Positions 44,306 through 56,469 of a DNA stretch of 64,000 nt are shown piece by piece. Location of the stretch: positions 12,029,877-12,093,876 of the forward strand of contig OX578282.1 of NCBI GenBank assembly GCA_951217055.1, read 5' to 3'. Positions within the stretch are counted from its first letter, which is position 1, and every line of letters starts with the position of its first letter. Origin of the DNA: Gerris lacustris (Eukaryota; Arthropoda; Insecta; Hemiptera; Gerridae). The notes beneath the pieces are model-generated. The model did no database searches, was not told the DNA's origin, and saw only the letters and a list, made by a program, of their open reading frames with translations. The translations under genes and the position numbers were made by a program.

Positions 44306-45291
44306 ATTAGTATTAATTATTTAAATTTATTAAAAAAATCAAATCTGACTATTTCAAATTTATAGTTTATTTTGGAGAATTCGATAAACTATAAAACCAT
44401 TAATTATAAGTAATTTAAATAAAATGCTAATTTAATACGTGTATAGAACCACCTGCTTCTAAACTTCACATCAATTACCTACTGAAGATACTAATTTATA
44501 AAAAATAAATTAAGTTTGAACTACTAGGTAAATTTAATTGCCAAAGTAATTTATTTAAAACACACAACCTAAAACAACAGCTCTTTAAAAGATAAAAGCT
44601 CTGAAAATAGCTTTGTCTTTAAATAGTAAAGTACAATTAAATTTTTTATTGTTCCCAACACTAAGTACATTCTCTACGTGCTAATAGGGTGTAAAAAGGG
44701 CAGAATTTTATTTTAAAAAGTAAGTACTTTTAAGGGATTAGAAGAAACTGTTTCTTTATGTAAAATAATATTTTTGTATTTATCAAAGCAGTTTTAAGCT
44801 TTTATTTGGTGTCACTAAAAAGGGACTATTACTAAATAATTTGAGTTTATTTTTTTTTAAAAAAGTGGTAATAATAAAACAAATTTATTTCTACGTTGAA
44901 AAACTAAAAGGGTATTCAGGCAAAGCGTCAATACAAATGAATTTAAATAGAATATATATGTGAAACAAGTATAATATGCGACAAATGCAAATAAACTAAT
45001 AGAAAAAAACTTCAACCAATTTTAGCTAAAATAAGAAGAAAGAAGAAAAATAAATTGTGATATTTGCATTGCTTTTCATATTAATCATTAAATGAATGAA
45101 TTCATTATAAAATACTACTGAGTAGTAGAATAACTATTTGCCTCAGCCAAAGCTGATTTGGTTTAACTAATTGTAAGATAAAACTTTAATTAACTTTGTT
45201 ATGTTACATAACATTTTATGAACCAATAAAGGCATTCATTCATAATTATCAATGCATTTCATAACAATCATTCGTATTTATTATATATATA
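44306..45291. other. Unannotated AT-rich stretch
   Basis: No feature recognised. Confidence 0.45.
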
Positions 45292-45845
45292 TTGCTTCCG
45301 AGCTTACCGAAGGTAACGGAAGCATTGTGTTCACTTTTGAGAACGAAAAACTTTGATGCCTCCGATTTTAAAAATTCCAAGACAGAAATCCATTTCAGAC
45401 ATCAGGGAACATTTTTGGTCTCGTGTCTGTCTGTCGGTCTGTGTGTCCGCGAATTATGAAACGTGCGACGATAACTTGAGTAAATGTCGACCGATTTTGA
45501 TGAAATTTGGTAAAATGTTCATTTTACCAATGCCCAGGACGAGTTCGTTGAACAACGTTATCCGTTCAAGCGTTCACGAGCAACGCTCGCGTAAACGTGA
45601 ACTTTAAATTTAAAATTGGAATTTTAGGTCGGGGAAAAAAATCTAACTTCATCTATTCAATGAGACAAACATTTTTTTAGTAAAACCAACAGCGACACCG
45701 CCATGAAGTGTTAAAGATCGCTAAAACTATTAATAGTTTTTACAAAATAAACAATATTACAATAAATTAATATAAAAATAATTGTTATAGAACATGATAG
45801 GATGCAAGGAAGCTATGTGCCACACTAATTGGCAGTCTATTTTTA
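45292..45845 (+). repeat. Family A repeat, subfamily 2, full length (copy 11)
   Basis: Head at 45294, subfamily 2 interior (AAACGTGCGACGATAACTTG, GAGCAACGCTCGCG) and tail CACTAATTGGCAGTCTATTT. Confidence 0.92.
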
Positions 45846-46192
45846 TTTTTTAGGGTTTTATTACTTTAGTTCTATGAGTTTTTGTGTGCCATTAATAATT
45901 AAGTTCTATTAAACGTATACACGCACACACATTTTATTTGCGGAACAGCAAATAAAGTTATAGATTAAGCGACTATAAAGTTATTGAATGTACTTAAAAA
46001 GGGGTTTGTTTAACAAAATCCCCCCAAAAAAAACATACACATGCGCATAAAAGTGAACATTAAGTTTTCCATTTTCAGTTAAATCAGATTTATTTTCATC
46101 AATATCTCGTAAACATAAATTTACAGAGAACGAATTACATGGTTACATTCTTATTTAAATAAAATACAAAGCAATTTAAAAAAAAAAAATAA
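45846..46192. other. Unannotated stretch
   Basis: No feature recognised. Confidence 0.4.
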
Positions 46193-46919
46193 ACAGGTCA
46201 AGTGTGTGCTAGTCAGCACACAGCGAGGGTCCGTAGGCCACACTGTATAGTTTAAGTAGAACCCTATTGTTGGTGTTTTTTAAAATGCTAAAAAGCTTAC
46301 TTTGAACTATCCTATGGGTCTGATATTCTCAAAACACATAAACAAACTTCTGATAAAGTATTTTTTTGCCACAGAACCGGACTGCAACCATATAAACACA
46401 TCGAAAAGACCATAGTTATAAAAAACGTATTTTGTCAATAAAAAATAAAATAATATTTTTTTTGAAATTTCTAAAAAGTGGTATCTTTACTTTTGGTCGA
46501 AGAATGATTTTTTTCAGACTTTTTGCACTTCACATAAGCGAGATAGAGGGGGGGGGGGGGGGGGGGGCACGTTTCACACCCGCTTCAAACTTGCCTACGC
46601 TCGCCCTATCAAAGTTATAACCAACGAATTATATATTTTTGTAATCAGCTCGACGTACCCTTTCATATGATACCCCTCAAGGTGTCTAAAAAATTAAAAA
46701 ATTTTAACCCTTAAGTTTTTTTACCCTAATTTTTTTGAAAAAAATTTTTTTTAGTAGCTATATTTTTAAAATATGTGGGTAGGTACAAGACACATACATG
46801 CCAAATTTCAAAGTGTTCGGACGAAAAGTGTAGCCGTGAGAGCAGGCGACAGGACGGACAGACAGACACACGCAGGAAAATATAAGGGTCCTTGGTTTTG
46901 CCTACAGACTACGGACCCT
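46193..46919 (-). mobile_element. Family B element (copy 3)
   Basis: Same orientation as copy 2. ACAGGTCAAGTGTGTGCTAG opens and CTACGGACCCT closes it, with a small duplication (CTACAGACTACGG) near the end. The poly-G tract at about 46549-46567 is the longest of the three copies. Confidence 0.88.
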
Positions 46920-47304
46920 AATTAAAACGTCCTTTAGATAAATACATTTTGAGGATAAGCATCCCACAAATTTAGAGCTTAAAATTCATTTCTCGATTTC
47001 ATCTGAGAATATGATTTTTCTGAACATGTATGTAGATTACATTAAAGTTTACTCCTGTAGTTTAGACCCAACGCTTCTCGACAGACGAAAGACTTTTTTT
47101 AAAACCACTATTTTAAAGTCACACTAAAACGTATTAACCAAATCTAATCTGAAAATTGATTCTTTGCGGCATCACAATACTTGACCATCATACTATGTAT
47201 ATGAGGAAATAAATACATACATACTCAATAGAAGCAAGTGAACAGTAAAACACATACCTGAAACAAACAAAACAAACAAGTCTATTAGTTTTGATAAAGG
47301 TAAA
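46920..47304. other. Unannotated; short repeat fragments
   Basis: About 46965-47030 resembles family I (AAATTTAGAGCTTAAAATTC). About 47225-47290 is a degenerate single unit of the 66-bp repeat at 24773. Confidence 0.5.
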
Positions 47305-47908
47305 TCTTAAACTTAAAACTATAATATAAAGAAGAGAGTCTGTATGTACGTCCTTTATACAAATCTATTCCGATTTCGATGAAAATTTGCACATTTGACT
47401 TTCGAAGCAAGTGTAGCATAAAGGGTATTCGTTATTTTAACCTTTCAATCCCGTATTCCTGTGTACCAAAATTTATATTTATAAATCTCATGTAAGCAGT
47501 TGCTTCGAAGGTCCCCTTGATGGTCCCTGAAAATGAATGTAATTTTTAAATTTATATTATGGTACACGGGGGTACAGGGGACAAAAGTCCAAGTCAGTTA
47601 TATCCCCTCATGATGCATGTCACTTTTGTCATATTTTCACTTAGGAAGGAGGGAATTGAACTTTGTCGAGTTTTCAGCCAAAAATTAAGAGATTTTAGTG
47701 GTATGACATGGTCTCGTTAAAAAATTAAGATTTATAAGGTTGGTATCATAATTTCTTTACAACATAACAATTTTTTATACATATTTATTTTACAAAGTTC
47801 TGATACTTTTATAATATACATTTAGGTATCTACGTCTTCATTGTAATTTTAGTCACTTAGGTCTTGATTCTTAAATACAATCCGGGATGCGCCGGGTACT
47901 TCAGCTAG
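47305..47908 (+). mobile_element. Nonautonomous Helitron
   Basis: The 3' end has a CCGG...CCGG hairpin (CCGGGATGCGCCGG), then GTACTTCAG and CTAG followed by T, the standard Helitron 3' signature (hairpin about 10 nt before CTRR, insertion before T). The 5' end is placed at A|TC at 47304/47305; the AT-rich context leaves other TC positions possible. TAATATAAAGAAGAGAGTCT nearby is typical of Helitron 5' regions. No Rep/helicase coding is present. Confidence 0.65.
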
Positions 47909-47967
47909 TTAATAAGAAAAAAAACTGATTGTTTTTGGGGACGATTTTTATCATTGCAAAATTGTGG

Positions 47968-48033
47968 GTACCATCAATATATATTTTTCAGAAATTAGTT
48001 TTAAAATTTACCATTATGGATTTAATTCATTCA

Positions 48034-48089
<56 letters not shown>

Positions 48090-48148
48090 TAATATACAAT
48101 AGTATACACAAACACACATGTATATTATGTATACGTTATTTTTACGAG

Positions 48149-48170
<22 letters not shown>
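47968..48170. repeat. Direct repeat plus (AT)n, copy a
   Basis: TACCATCAATATATATTTTT...CATTATGGATTTAATTCATT...(AT)n...AATAGTATACACAAACACAC is repeated at 48522-48675. Confidence 0.9.

Positions 48171-48240
<70 letters not shown>
48148..48240. repeat. (AT)n microsatellite
   Basis: Almost uninterrupted AT dinucleotides; assembly length here may be unreliable. Confidence 0.95.
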
Positions 48241-48244
<4 letters not shown>

Positions 48245-48301
48245 GAAAAGAATTCATGATGTGAAATTTATTTGGGATAATGTTTTTCCCTGGAAAACGA
48301 T

Positions 48302-48526
48302 TATCTATATCTATAATATAAGTGGCAATGTCCTGATTGACTGACTGACATAGAATCAACGCACAGCAAAATCTGCTTAACCGAGAGACTTGAAATTTTG
48401 AGGATATACTCGGTTCATATCATAGGCATCCACTAAGAAAGGATTTTGCGAAATTGTTATTTTTGTACCCAGGGGTACGGGGTACAAATGTCAAAGTAAT
48501 GAATACTTTTAATGATGCATATTGTA
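48302..48526 (+). mobile_element. Helitron-like 5' fragment
   Basis: TCTATATCTATAATATAAGT followed by GGCAATGTCCTGATTGACTG and GAGACTTGAAATTTTGAGGA resembles Helitron 5' regions known from other invertebrates (from memory). It shares TACCCAGGGGTACGGGGTAC-like sequence with the element at 47305-47908. The 3' end is missing. Confidence 0.5.
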
Positions 48527-48672
48527 CCATCAATATATATTTTTCAGAAATTAGTTTTAAAATTTACCATTATGGATTTAATTCATTCATACATATAATA
48601 TATATATATATACTAATATACAATAGTATACACAAACACACATATATATTATATATACGTTATTTTTACAAG

Positions 48673-48754
<82 letters not shown>

Positions 48755-48775
48755 TAGATATATTATATACATCAT
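48522..48775. repeat. Direct repeat plus (AT)n, copy b
   Basis: Second copy of the 47968 block, followed by another long (AT)n tract at about 48680-48746. Confidence 0.9.
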
Positions 48776-50538
48776 AAAATCAAGCGTACCGAATATGCTG
48801 TGGGTTTTTATTTGTTTTAATAAAGCAATGGAAAAAGTGAAAATAAATATATATGTAGGTATACCTAAAAGGGTTTAATGGTTTTCTGAAAAATAAGCCG
48901 CCGTGTTAAATCATAACTGGTAGGGGTTTCTAGAAACGGGGTTTTATGAAAAGGGGGGAAAAAGGTCGTCTGTTTTTTTGGTTTATATTTGAAAAGGTTA
49001 GTTAAAGAGGTAGTTGTGGCACCAAGGGTGGTGGGAAGTTTAAGCACCGAAGCCAAGGAAGTTGTAAAGGGAAAGGGCTACTCGCTACCGGACTAAACGG
49101 CCCGTGCTTTTCCTCAAAGCTATAAACAGGTCTGAAGCCTTCCCAGACAGGGCCAGACAGCCTCGCAGACTCTATTGGCTATAAAACTCCTTTACTTTCA
49201 GAGCCCATTACATCCCCAAGCAGAATATCTCAATGGCGTTTCCTTCATCTGAAAACCGACCCTCTTCTAACCTGAATTTTATTAACATCTAACGTCTGAA
49301 CAAAAAAGATTAAACCGATATTAGTCCACCATATATAGTTCTGGTTGTAAAAAATATCTAGAAATATTATTGCATTAAAATATAATTATATTTTGTTCGC
49401 GAGCATTATAGAAAGTAACAGAAGGGTCGTGATGATTCTAAATAATAAAACTTTTATTTCTCTTAATTCTAAATTTTTTAACAAATATGCTTTTCAGACG
49501 TGAGAGTTCAGCAATAAATTTACAGTTCATAATATACTATAATACTCAGTCATGTAATACTAGCTAAATAATGCAATCCAAAAAAAAAGAAAATTAAAAT
49601 AATTCATCCAGTTGTGTCAAGGTACATACAAAGATTTTACACGTTCAACTTTTAATTAATACCATTGCTTTTGATATTTTGCAAAAGTAATTTTAATTTA
49701 AAACAATTTGTTTGAAATTTCACAAATAAAAAGAGGACAAAAAAAAAAACTTGTTTTATTTATTTTAGAGATGTAAAAGGAAGAGAAACTCGAATTTTAA
49801 TATATACTCAAGTGTATAAGTGTTTGTGGATTATTGATGTGGTTCTTGTCAAATTCTATTTACATTATGATAGACATTTATTTAAACTTATGACTAAGAG
49901 CTTAATCTATACATCACCTGATAAAAACATGATATATGATAGTAAAAATAAATATAAAATATTTAACTATGGCGATAAATATAACTTAAATATAGGATGA
50001 GTAATAAAGTTAATTTACGTTGTTTCCTGTTTCATGGAAAATTCGCAGCATTACGAATAAATGTGAAAATGTATACATATTTTTCATCCAATCATATTCA
50101 CGAAGATTATGATTTTTATAACATTATTATCTTTTGTGAAAGCTTAATTTTACCGTAAATAAATGTAGTTGCTGGGATATGATCCCGCATTTACAAAGTG
50201 GAAGTTTTGCATCTGATACAACTGTCGCATGAGTCGACAACACATTAAGCTAAATGAAGGTTTAAATACGGTTGGTTTTACTATAAGATACGATTCAATC
50301 TTTTTTTAAATGTCCAACCCAAGGATGTCTGATGTAATAATATGTTTCACATCACATTATCTATATACTGTTAGCAGTATACTTGGCTATATACTGTTAG
50401 CCAAGGATTGGCTGAAATATATAGAAAAATTCTGAATAAAAGAATGAGAAGTTAAAAGTTTTTTTTATATAAGTACCTACCCATCTTACATAGGAAAAAA
50501 TGCTTACTGAAATCCCCCCCACTTCCTCTCTCTCTCTC

Positions 50539-50542
<4 letters not shown>
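48776..50542. other. Unannotated stretch
   Basis: No gene recognised; frames at 48865-49056 and 49812-50000 lack known motifs. TATATACTGTTAGC occurs twice near 50360-50400. Confidence 0.45.

Positions 50543-50591
<49 letters not shown>
50543..50591. repeat. (TA)n microsatellite, left of palindrome
   Basis: About 24 TA dinucleotides after a (CT)n run. Confidence 0.95.
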
Positions 50592-50594
<3 letters not shown>

Positions 50595-50616
50595 TAAATT
50601 CTCGACCGTAAATATA

Positions 50617-50876
50617 AACAGAAAACAAACAAAACTCAGGTTTCGGTCACAAAAATCGTCTTTATGTTACAATCCCGACGTTTCGGTTTTTACTTAAAAC
50701 CTTCTTCAGGGGCCGTAAAACATCTAAACAACGACTGAACAACGGCTGGCTGGTTCAGTCGTTGTTTAGATGTTTTACGGCCCCTGAAGAAGGTTTTAAG
50801 TAAAAACCGAAACGTCGGGATTGTAACATAAAGACGATTTTTGTGACCGAAACCTGAGTTTTGTTTGTTTTCTGTT
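50617..50876. mobile_element. Perfect palindrome (124-bp arms), Penelope-like terminal repeats head to head
   Basis: Arms 50617-50740 and 50753-50876 are exact reverse complements; the spacer is 12 bp. The right arm on the plus strand contains CTGAAGA, a stem GGTTTT/AAAACC, then GAAACGTC and, 16 bases on, GACG. This follows the hammerhead order (CTGANGA, stem II, GAAA, stem III CGTC/GACG), but the expected UH cleavage site after GACG reads AT, so activity is doubtful. The left arm has the same motif on the minus strand. (TA)n tracts flank both sides. Confidence 0.7.

Positions 50877-50882
<6 letters not shown>

Positions 50883-50932
<50 letters not shown>
50883..50932. repeat. (TA)n microsatellite, right of palindrome
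   Basis: About 24 TA dinucleotides, mirroring the left tract. Confidence 0.95.
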
Positions 50933-50937
<5 letters not shown>

Positions 50938-52667
50938 ATGTGTGTATATTGCCACCATTCTGACTTTATAGGCGCAAAACTGGCTAAACGCAATCGATTC
51001 ATTTTTTCGCAGAGGTAGGTAATTCAAAAAAAATTTTAACATTTTTCCATAGCGCTAAATTTTGCACCAATTATACTTCTTTTTATGACAAACAATTTCC
51101 GCTTAATTTCGTTTTGACATCTGACACCATATTGAAAATATCACATTTTAAACTTTGAAACTTGTTAATTAACGCTAAATAATTTCGGAACTATTTCGCC
51201 GATTGAAATGAAATTCACACCAATTTCAATTCGACACAAGATAAATAAATGCCCTCTAATTCAACTAAATATCTCCCACCATTTTTGTATTGAATGGAAA
51301 AGTTAGTTTTAAGGAAAAGTTCCGAGACGCCCTGCGTTAAAATTTTAAATTTTACATTAAAACTCGAGAGGCCTAGATTAAGTAAGTGCCAAAATATGAA
51401 ATAGAGGATTTTTTGAATGCAAGAAATAACTTCTTAGCTGCGATTTACAGGGTATTTTATTCTTAATAATGAATAATGTATAATATAATACTTCTTGCAT
51501 ACGAGTCCGCAAGACAGTGAGACATTTTCATGTTTTCGCTCTGCGTAAACTACCGACATAAAATTAAATGAAATCGGTAATTTATTCAAGTAATTGATAA
51601 AAGTAGATGGAAGATAATTTTTATTCATATATCCACACCGGCACTGCCGCGGCTTGATTACAAACGACTGAATTCAAAGGCGCCGGCCCACCTTCTACGG
51701 ATTGTTAATATGCCTTCATACTAGGTAGGCCGAGAGGGCTGAGAGTTGATGGCAACCTCCTGTACTTTCCTAACTCCCTGTCACACGTATAAATATTTTC
51801 GACTTTCTACGGCTATGACGTGCGGTGGAGGGAGGCTTTATCAGCTGGAGACTGGATTACACACCTCCTATAGCTTTTTAACTCCCTGTTATACTTTTCT
51901 GAGTTTTTAAGCTAAAAATAAACGTAACGCTTTTTGAGTATGTTCCATAGCCTAAACATGAAAATGTCAATATAGTTCTGATTATTTTCTACGAAGGCTT
52001 TGGAAACGAAACTATTAAGGCGTTTCATTTTACCGTTTGGCCTACATGGTAATTTTACCGTTGGCCTAGTGGTGGTGGTTATAGAAAACCTAGCCACTGA
52101 TTCCTAGCACGAGTAAGCGCGGGGGCGGGGAGTACTCCTTACAAATAACTTAAATATATTATCATGTCACGATATAAAACTTTATCCAAAAGGAAACAAA
52201 TAAAATATAACATAAGTGAGAGCTGGTTTGTTTAATGTGTTTGAAATGTTATACTATAAAATAATAATTGTGTTTTATGATCGTTATGTTTTATCAAAAA
52301 GATTTATTACTAGCTATAACTTTTGTTGTTTAAGGCATTAAAAAATATTGATTTTACAGTGACGACTTAGCCATTATAAATTTATGGTTAAATGAATCGA
52401 AAATAATAATAGTCTTCAGGTAGGTTTAAAACACATTTAAGCTTAAAATTATTATCAATAGGAAAAAAAAATTGAAACACCTGACTTAAAATTTGAGTTA
52501 TATAGAAATCTAACCATGACGATATATTCAAATCACTTAAACTTATTATAAACATAAACGTTCAATAAAATAAACCTAATGCAAAGTTCTTAATTATTTC
52601 GGTTCATTTAATGGTCACTCTAAACTAGGAATTCAAAATTTATTGAAACAAAATATAGGTACTGAGA
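50933..52667. other. Unannotated; GC-richer block 51640-51900
   Basis: TTGCATACGAGTCCGCAAGA (about 51495) recurs at about 60370, marking a low-copy repeat. In 51640-51900, CAACCTCCTGTACTTTCCTAA and CACCTCCTATAGCTTTTTAA, each followed by CTCCCTGT, form a diverged duplication. No gene is recognised. Confidence 0.45.
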
Positions 52668-53045
52668 AAAAATTGGTCCGAGACAACTCAGACAAACTTT
52701 TTCATATACGAGTTCATAATTACTTAGCCCAGTGTTTTCCATTTACATTTTCATTGAACATTTTATCAAAATGAATCATAAAAAAAACCAAACCCGGCTT
52801 CTCTCCATCCGCGTTTAAGGCTATTTTCTCAGGAACTGTATTTTTCCCGAGAAAACGGCTTATATCGTCAGATTTGTATTTAAATGGAATACATTAAAGA
52901 AATTTTTAATTAAAATCGTCGGCACCGTTTTTGTGAATTTTTTCACATTTTTTGGGGAGTAGCGCCTCCAAATTTGGAGCTAAATGAATTTCTATGATTT
53001 TTCTGAGCTTGCATGCCAAGTTTAATATTTTGCCTGCATATTTAT
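52668..53045 (+). repeat. Family I repeat (copy 1)
   Basis: TTGGTCCGAGACAACTCAGA, TACTTAGCCCAGTGTTTT, AACCCGGC.TCTCT.C.TCC, CGCGTTTAAGGCTATTTTCT and GTAGCGCC.CCAAATTT occur in the same order at 61275-61690. AACCCGGC with flanks resembles a reversed tRNA B-box, so a tRNA-derived origin is possible but unproven. Confidence 0.8.
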
Positions 53046-53855
53046 AAAAGCAGATTTTTTTTTTCTAAATATATTCCATTTATTGAATACAACAAACATG
53101 CTACTTAATCAACACTTCAAATTAATATTCTTCTGGCATAAAAAACAGAAACTAATAATATATTCTGTATAGATGATAAGGATTACATTTTTGTCTGTGA
53201 CTAAAAATAACAAACTTTTTATTATCTCTAGTTAAAAGAAAATAAAAAAACAAACATCTCATTCAAATTATTCAAAAGGAAAACAAACAGAATACATTTT
53301 ATTTGAAAATAATTATAAAAATGTATTCTTGTCATTTATTTAATTTCTTCTTGTAATATTTTTATTAATAAACCAAACAAACTCTCAGGCACGAGGCAAG
53401 CCCATATAAAATCGATTAATTTATAGGAATTTTAATTCATTCTTTTTTTTGTAAACAAACTTAATTAGGAATCTACCAAAATCCCTCTATAGCCTACCCA
53501 ACCTTTTTTCCCTCTCTCTTTACTTAATGCTTAAAAAACAAAATTGGCTTAATAAACGTAAGCAATTTTAATTAACAAAAGGTGAAGAAAACACGACTTA
53601 TCGGTAAGGATATTTAGCGAGAACAAAGAAATTTTCTAAAGGAAAAAACCAGGTGGAATTGATAAAAGAGACCTTTTTTATAAAATATAATTTAGCCACG
53701 AGTATTTTCTTTGATATACATAAACATAATATAGATTTTTTTTCAATCTTTTGAAAAAAGGCAATATAAAAAATGAGGTCCATAAATAATAATTAAAAAT
53801 TAAGCAAATAAAGAAAATTAGATTTAGGAATATAAAAGAAATTTCATTATTATTT

Positions 53856-53856
<1 letters not shown>
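53046..53856. other. Unannotated AT-rich stretch
   Basis: No feature recognised. Confidence 0.45.

Positions 53857-53907
<51 letters not shown>
53857..53907. repeat. Poly-T tract, about 48 nt
   Basis: The longest homopolymer in the window, 20 bases upstream of a family A tail in reverse orientation. Confidence 0.95.
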
Positions 53908-53912
<5 letters not shown>

Positions 53913-53927
53913 ACGTTTTCATGTAAA

Positions 53928-54204
53928 AAATAGTCTGCCAATTAGCGTAGCACACAACCTCCTCGCTTCTTATGTTGTAAACAATAATGATTTTATGCTT
54001 TTAACAACTATTGTTGTCAAATTTTCCCCCGTATTTAAATCCGTCAAAATTGCATGGATTTTTTTTATATAAATTAAAGTATCAGGTTAGCAAAATTTAA
54101 AGAACACTGGGGCTATCTGCGGACTACTTTTGACAAACCATCCAAATTTCATAAAAATCAGATGAGTACTTATGAAGACATAGGTGTAAATATATTTATA
54201 ACAG
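53928..54204 (-). repeat. Family A repeat, subfamily 1, left part (copy 12)
   Basis: Tail (GTCTGCCAATTAGCGTAGCA) and reverse interior to GTGTAAATATATTTAT, where a 1.6-kb insertion begins. The copy resumes after the duplicated GTGTAAATATATTTAT at about 55815. Confidence 0.85.
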
Positions 54205-55814
54205 CAATGAAATACCGTGTTTGCCCACTGCAATAGGCTACACAATTTGTGAGAGACACCAAGGGATGTGCCACGCAAGCGTGACACATAGGAACTGTTC
54301 CAATGTTGGCTCGGCATTACGCCATGTCCTGCATCGTTTCGTCGCGTCCGACTCATCAGGGGCCCGACGATACCCACCCAACTCTGGACCTATTCCAGAT
54401 CAAGAAGATCAGATATATTTAGTCCAGGCAAATTAGTAAAAAAAACAGCAAATGGAGGAAATAATTTACAAAGATTTGAAACTTTGTGAAAACACTTTTA
54501 AGAGGTGTAGTAGTAAGAAACAGTAAAGTTCCCCCCTCTTGAGGGGGCGCGTCCCCCCCTCCCCCTCCTTAAAGTCCAAAATTTACTTATTTTTCACTTT
54601 TTACGCAAAACGGTTTATTTTTTGAAGAGAAGTGTTATTACCAAAATTATTCCTCACATAATTCTGCACAAAAAAGGTCTTATGCATGTTTGAAGTGGGA
54701 CATACCGTTTTCGAGATATTGTAGTTGGATAGAGATAAAACGTATTTTTGCGAACCAATATATCTAACAAACAACACATCCGATTTTAATGAAATTGGGA
54801 TGACAGGTTATATTTAGCCCATTGTTGATCCCATATAAGTTTAATATGTCATTATTTAATCCTCCACATGCGCACAAACATACATTTATTTAGACCTATA
54901 TCTTCAAAAGTACTCAACTGATAATTATGAAATTTTGATGGTTTGTCGAAAGTAGCCCGCAGATAGCCTCACATTAATTTCAATAGTCTGCGCTCATTAC
55001 ATTTTCTAAATTGGTTCCCTTTCTGTCGGTATGTTGATCAATTTTTTGTCTGTCTGTTATGAATTAAAGTATCAATTTATCAAAATGTAAAGACCGCAGA
55101 CGGTTGAAATTAATTTGGAGATATCTTCGGGTTACTTTCGACAAACCATCAAAATTTCATAATAATCTGTTGAGTACTTTTGAAGATATAGGTCTATTTA
55201 AATGTATGTTTGTGCGCATGTGGAGGATAAATTAATGGGCGCAGAAGGTTTAAACTTATATGGGATCAACAATGGGCTAATTATAACCTACCATCCCAAT
55301 TTCATTAAAATCGGATGTGTGGTTTGCTAGATATCTTGGTTCGCAAAAATACGTTTTATCTCTATCCAACTACAATATCTCGAAAACGGTATGTCCCACT
55401 TCAAACATGCATAGGACCTTTTTTGTGCAGAATATGTGAGGAATAATTTTGGTAATAACACTTCTCTTCAAGAAATAAACCGTTTTGCGTAAAAAGTGGA
55501 AAATAAGTAAATTTTACTCTTTAAGGAGGGGGGAGGGGGGACGCACCCATCAAGAGGGGGGAACTTTACTGTTTCTTACTACTACACCCCTTAAAAGTGT
55601 TTTCACAAAGTTTCAAAACTTTATAAATTATTTCCCCTATTATTCCTTATTTTCCTGGACTAAAAGGGCTTATCAGAGACGAGCGTGCTCTCATACCGCC
55701 ATACTTTCTTGGCTGGCAAAACACAACAGCAATGAAATACCGTGTTTGCACACTGCAATAATAGGCTACACAAGTGCAATAGGTGGCACATCCCTTGGTG
55801 CCTCTAACAAATTG
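54205..55814. mobile_element. 1.6-kb palindromic composite inserted in family A
   Basis: A 16-bp direct duplication (GTGTAAATATATTTAT) brackets it. Its arms are inverted: CAAAACGGTTTATTT, CCGTTTTCGAGATATTGTAG and AGAGATAAAACGTATTTTTG on the left recur reversed at 55330-55500. The centre holds two inverted family A pieces (54750-55010 plus, 55068-55345 minus). AACAGCAATGAAATACCGTG occurs in direct orientation near both ends. On the minus strand at about 54335-54365, CTGATGA, a GTC/GAC stem and GAAACG match the hammerhead core exactly. Confidence 0.75.
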
Positions 55815-55905
55815 TGTAAATATATTTATGTTTGTGCGCATGTGAAAGAGAAAGGAATGGGCGCAGAAAGTTGAACTATATGGGACCTAACATCCAAATT
55901 TCATT
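55815..55905 (-). repeat. Family A repeat, right part (copy 12 continued)
   Basis: TATGTTTGTGCGCATGTGAA...GGGCGCAGAAAGTT...ATGGGACC continues the copy interrupted at 54204. The head is missing. Confidence 0.8.
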
Positions 55906-56469
55906 AACAAAATTAAATATTATACACCTATAATTAAATTGCCTGTCCATTTAAAGTAATTTATTTTATTTTATTATGCATAATTAATCAAGGTATAATA
56001 AATTTTTTCATTACATTTCCTTTAAATAGAGTAGTTCCAATATTAAAAACTAAAAACTAACAATGTATATTTAGGAAATAAACAAAAAAATTTTGCTTTA
56101 ACTCCTTTTGGAAAAAAGTCTTTTTAACACCTGCTAACAAATATTGTCTTTAGTTTATTTGTCTTTAGTTTCAGAGGTAATCTAGAAGTAAACTTTGGAA
56201 GGTGAATGAACTACTTAGCGATGTTCATTAGTAGAAGGCCGTCATTTATGACAGACAAACAAAAAACACCGCACAAAATAAAACATTAGCACACAATATC
56301 TAATTACAAATGTAACGTCTTAAAAATACCACAAACATGAAAATATTGTTTTGTTCATAACTAACATTTATTTAAGCCGAAAATGAAAACTAGTAAACAG
56401 TATGGAAGTGATACGAATTAAGAGAATTACTAAACGAAAAAATAATTAATATAAAAATGCCATTTTTCT
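55906..56469. other. Unannotated stretch
   Basis: No feature recognised. Confidence 0.4.

Noticed and set aside
48027..51042. Frames rich in YIYIYI
   Set aside because: Translations of (AT)n/(TA)n microsatellites.
54087..54377. 96-codon minus-strand frame
   Set aside because: It spans the junction between family A and an inserted palindrome, so it is not a single ancestral sequence.
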